DNA of 7,367 nt from Sedimentisphaerales bacterium (GTDB lineage: Bacteria; Planctomycetota; Phycisphaerae; Sedimentisphaerales; SG8-4): NCBI GenBank assembly GCA_016932895.1, contig JAFGCA010000609.1, positions 1 through 7,367 on the forward strand, written 5' to 3'. The position numbers and the translations under genes were made by a program. Shown one piece after another: positions 5,360 to 7,367 of the stretch. The notes under the pieces are model-generated. The model worked only from the letters and a program-made list of their open reading frames with translations, was not told the origin of the DNA and searched no databases. Each line of letters begins with the position of its first letter. Position 1 is the first letter of the stretch.

Positions 5360-6367
5360 TCAGATGCCCACCGTCTCCATCTTTTCCGCCGCCTGAAGAA
5401 CCTCCGCGACGGCTTCTTCACCGCCATGGTCGATGATGCTCCGTAACGCCGCGGCGACGCGCGGATCGAACCGGGACCCGGAGGAGTTCATGACGTTGTC
5501 CAGGGCGTTGAAGACCCCAATGCTCTTTCGGTAAGGCCGGTCCGACAGCAGAGCATCGAAGACGTCCGCCACCGCGATGATCCGCGCGATGATCGGGATC
5601 TCCTCGCCCTTGAGTCCTTTGTATCCCGTACCGTCAAAGTTTTCGTGGTGTGCTTCGATGGCGTCGGCGATATCGGCCAGGATGCCTCCCACGGGCCTGA
5701 CCATGGCGGCGCCTCGAACGGTGTGCTCGCGGATATTTTCCTGTTCGTCTTTGGACAGGGCCGCGGCCTTGCGGAGGATATCGACGCTGATATCCACCTT
5801 GCCCACGTCATGCAGCAGTCCGGCGATGCGAATTTTCTCGATCATGGCTCTGTCCATGTCGAGCTCTCGTCCGATGCTGATGCCCCAGGCCGCCACTCGG
5901 ACGCAGTGGGCCTCCGTGTCGGCGTCGATGGTCTGGATGAACCGGGAGAGGATTGCCAGAACGCCGCTGTAGGCCCGCTCCAGGTTGTGCATCGCCTCTT
6001 CCGTCCACGCGCGGAGCGTGGAGACCATGTAGGCGGTAACGATGAGAATGCCCGCCCAGATCGCCAGTTCGGCCCAGAGCAGACGCTGTTGGCCGGAGTA
6101 GATGAGGTACTGGGGCAGGAAAAAGGCGTATGCCGCGACCAGCGCCGAAGCCAGGCCGGCGACCCCGATGGCATGCCGCTTTCGCAGCGTCCAGGCCGCA
6201 ATGACCACCGGAATGTAGAAGACATACAGCACAATCTTCTGGTTGACGAGCAGGACGTTCATCAGGCCCAGCAGAACGGTGAAGACCATCAGTGGGATAA
6301 GGCCCGGCCGGATTCGCGAGAGCTCCCGGAACACGGTGTGCTTGAGTTTCCTATCACCAATTTTCAT
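5360..6367 (-). CDS. Membrane-anchored HD-GYP-type phosphodiesterase (probable cyclic-di-GMP turnover)
   Basis: The 335-residue product has an N-terminal membrane region of about four helices (roughly 22-40, 44-61, 66-84 and 98-116), then a short helical linker and an HD-GYP domain (about 135-325). Metal and catalytic motifs are visible: H154 in DTEAHCVRVA, the HD pair in LLHDVGK (184-190), H215 in REHTVRG, the HH pair in AHHENFDGTGYK (239-250), and D268 in VADVFDALLSDRPYR. HD-GYP domains hydrolyse cyclic di-GMP to GMP or pGpG, so the protein probably senses something at the membrane and lowers cyclic di-GMP. The signature triad reads GYK rather than GYP, and the usual G-x-P after HD-x-GK is GKVDIS. 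No GGDEF, PAS or receiver domain is attached. ATG 6367 is preferred over GTG 6421 because AGGGG lies 8 bases before it and the protein then begins with a basic cytoplasmic segment. No partner gene is adjacent. Confidence 0.92.
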   Translation of the reverse strand: MKIGDRKLKHTVFRELSRIRPGLIPLMVFTVLLGLMNVLLVNQKIVLYVFYIPVVIAAWTLRKRHAIGVAGLASALVAAYAFFLPQYLIYSGQQRLLWAELAIWAGILIVTAYMVSTLRAWTEEAMHNLERAYSGVLAILSRFIQTIDADTEAHCVRVAAWGISIGRELDMDRAMIEKIRIAGLLHDVGKVDISVDILRKAAALSKDEQENIREHTVRGAAMVRPVGGILADIADAIEAHHENFDGTGYKGLKGEEIPIIARIIAVADVFDALLSDRPYRKSIGVFNALDNVMNSSGSRFDPRVAAALRSIIDHGGEEAVAEVLQAAEKMETVGI

Positions 6368-6375
6368 GCTTACGA

Positions 6376-6380
6376 CCCCT
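6376..6380 (-). promoter_or_regulatory. Ribosome binding site deciding the start of the HD-GYP protein
   Basis: On the minus strand AGGGG lies 8 bases before ATG 6367. The in-frame GTG at 6421 has no such site, so the 335-residue form is favoured over a 353-residue form. Confidence 0.55.
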
Positions 6381-6451
6381 AAAAACAAACTCTCAGGTCC
6401 GCTCAATCGTTCGTACACCACATCTAGCGCATGGGATCAGGGGCGAAAGCC

Positions 6452-6467
6452 GGCAGTCCAGACTGCC
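6452..6467. repeat. Operator-like palindrome GGCAGTC-CA-GACTGCC
   Basis: Two perfect 7-bp arms (6452-6458 and 6461-6467) flank a 2-base centre. A third direct copy of GGCAGTC lies at 6523-6529, 71 bp from the first arm. The palindrome is about 85 bp upstream of the HD-GYP start codon, a suitable place for a regulator site. With no U-tract and no gene ending nearby, a terminator is unlikely. The bound protein, if any, is unknown. Confidence 0.3.
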
Positions 6468-6674
6468 TACGGCATGGCCTCCCGTCATCCTGCCCGTCGT
6501 TGGAGCCCTCTGTTGGCGACCGGGCAGTCTCACGCACCGTATCTATCGGCATTGGGGAAGAGTTTGATGACGCATCCCTGCCCAGCCTGTTCAGATTGCC
6601 CAAAATTACGTAGAATTGCGTATGTCACTTCCCAGGCTGGAGTGGTGTTATCGGCACTTATTCCGGCGAGCTTT

Positions 6675-6697
6675 CTCGCGTCAGGCGGCGACGCGGG
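6675..6697 (+). other. GC-rich stem-loop upstream of the zinc-ribbon gene
   Basis: CTCGCGTC (6675-6682) pairs with GACGCGGG (6690-6697) over 8 bp with one G-U pair, around a 7-base loop. No T-tract follows on either strand, so it is not an intrinsic terminator. It could be part of a leader RNA of the downstream gene if that gene's promoter lies further upstream. In DNA of this composition it may also be chance. Confidence 0.2.
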
Positions 6698-6849
6698 AAA
6701 ACGAGGCTCTCTGCGTCATCGAGGCAGGTCCTATAAGATAAACGGTGGTCTGGACGCGGCAGAATTGGCCGGATTTGCGCCGTGTGGCCGATATGAATAT
6801 GTGGGCCGCTGTCCGGCCTCGTTTTGAAATGCGTTGGGAAGATACAGCT

Positions 6850-7367
6850 ATGCCGCAGCACGCCGATCCCCTACGGCAACTGATACGGACGCGTACGCGT
6901 ACGAAATCCTGCCCTTTCTGCGCCGAGGACATTCGATTTGAGGCAGTGAAATGCCGCTATTGTGGCGAGTTTCTCCATGGCGACCGCCGGGAAACGCAGG
7001 CCAAATTCGGGCCGCCGGACCCCGATGCCGAGTGGCAGGAGCAGGATGAGGAATTGGACGAAGAGATCGAGGATGAGGAGGAAAGTGCGGTCCTCTGGTT
7101 CGGCCGGCCCAGTGTTTTTGCGCTGACCGGAACGATCCTCAAGATGGGCCTCTTTGTCGCCGTGTGCGGGGCGGTCTTCCGGTACCCCGTAACCGGGCTG
7201 ATCACCCTCATGCCGAACCAGGACGTGAATCTGGAGATGTTGGCGCGCGTCGAGGGCTGGATCGACTGGGCGGCGCTGGGGCTGATGACGGCGGCGCTGC
7301 TGGCCCTTACCTGGAAGCTCATCGCCCTCAAGAGCATCTACTATGAGGTGACGCCCGACCGCATCGA
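6850..7367 (+). CDS. Zinc-ribbon / acidic linker / bPH-domain membrane protein, N-terminal part (runs off the right edge)
   Basis: The 172 visible residues contain a four-cysteine zinc ribbon, CPFCAED (21-27) and CRYCGEFL (35-42), with Cys at 21, 24, 35 and 38. A very acidic stretch follows (about 58-79, mostly Glu, Asp and Gln). After that come VLWFGRPSVFALTG and two hydrophobic helices (about 92-112 and 137-160), then IYYEVTPDRI at the edge. The arrangement 'W-x-GRPS, two helices, YxVTxDRI' is that of bacterial PH (bPH2, formerly DUF304) membrane proteins, whose PH-like fold would continue beyond the window. Function is not known; such proteins are thought to sit at the membrane and bind partners. 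The start is uncertain: ATG 6850 has GGGAAG 8 bases upstream and places the ribbon near the N-terminus, while ATG 6829, 6799 and 6793 are in frame and the frame is open from 6742. The N-terminus includes an RTRTRT run from a tandem ACGCGT repeat (6889-6903). Confidence 0.85.
   Translation, partial: MPQHADPLRQLIRTRTRTKSCPFCAEDIRFEAVKCRYCGEFLHGDRRETQAKFGPPDPDAEWQEQDEELDEEIEDEEESAVLWFGRPSVFALTGTILKMGLFVAVCGAVFRYPVTGLITLMPNQDVNLEMLARVEGWIDWAALGLMTAALLALTWKLIALKSIYYEVTPDRI

Larger units (their letters stand above)
6368..6849. other. 482-bp divergent intergenic region with inverted repeats and no convincing gene
   Basis: This gap separates the start of the HD-GYP gene from that of the zinc-ribbon gene, so it must hold promoters in both directions. 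I find no strong -35/-10 pair for either. A TATAAG at 6732-6737 (plus) is a lone -10-like word with no good -35. The reading frame open on the plus strand from 6567 to 6827 has about half of its codons ending in A or T, unlike the real genes here, and is probably not coding. The notable features are the GGCAGTC palindrome with a third copy and the stem-loop at 6675-6697, listed separately. Confidence 0.6.

Noticed and set aside
6567..6827. Plus-strand frame of 86 codons beginning MTHPCPACSDC with GGGAAG six bases upstream
   Set aside because: The two cysteine pairs and the upstream purines are suggestive, but about half its codons end in A or T, like background, and the rest of the sequence shows no family resemblance. 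It is left as non-coding.
6889..6903. Tandem ACGCGT repeat as a binding site
   Set aside because: It lies inside the coding region of the zinc-ribbon protein, where it simply encodes the RTRTRT run.

Overview
The window is GC-rich, gene-dense bacterial DNA with six protein genes. Two are cut by the window edges: an oxidoreductase at the left and a zinc-ribbon protein at the right. One further small ORF is possible. A Tat-exported Gfo/Idh/MocA-type oxidoreductase, a secreted protein built of carboxypeptidase-regulatory-like beta-sandwich repeats, and a zinc-ribbon/bPH membrane protein together suggest a member of the Planctomycetota. This is an inference from gene content and protein style. 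No rRNA or other phylogenetic marker is present. I see no mobile element, CRISPR array, tRNA or rRNA.

Layout. Positions 1-338 (minus) hold the N-terminus of the oxidoreductase, with a perfect twin-arginine motif and an AGGAGG ribosome site. Positions 413-550 (minus) hold a possible 45-residue ORF starting one base after the stop of the next gene. Positions 552-2336 (minus) encode a 594-residue exported repeat protein with a good sigma70-like promoter. Positions 2583-3974 (plus) encode an RhlB-like DEAD-box RNA helicase. Only 13 bp separate its stop from the convergent stop of rho (3988-5106, minus), which has a consensus TATAAT promoter. Positions 5360-6367 (minus) encode a membrane-anchored HD-GYP-type phosphodiesterase. 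A 482-bp gap (6368-6849) carries inverted repeats. Positions 6850-7367 (plus) hold the start of a zinc-ribbon / acidic linker / bPH membrane protein that runs off the window.

How the genes relate. The central pair is the most coherent unit: an RhlB-type helicase and the termination factor Rho, both RNA-dependent ATPases. In E. coli rhlB is also a close neighbour of rho (with trxA), although in another orientation. The Rho here is unusual. It lacks the N-terminal helical domain, and most aromatic and polar residues known to contact RNA in the primary site of E. coli Rho are replaced, while the ATPase core is intact. The helicase carries its arginine/lysine-rich tail at the N-terminus rather than the C-terminus. 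The flanking genes (oxidoreductase, repeat protein, HD-GYP protein, zinc-ribbon protein) look like independent transcription units.

I do not see a clear new multi-gene defence or biosynthetic system. The strongest candidate for something not described is the divergent Rho and its possible link to the neighbouring helicase.
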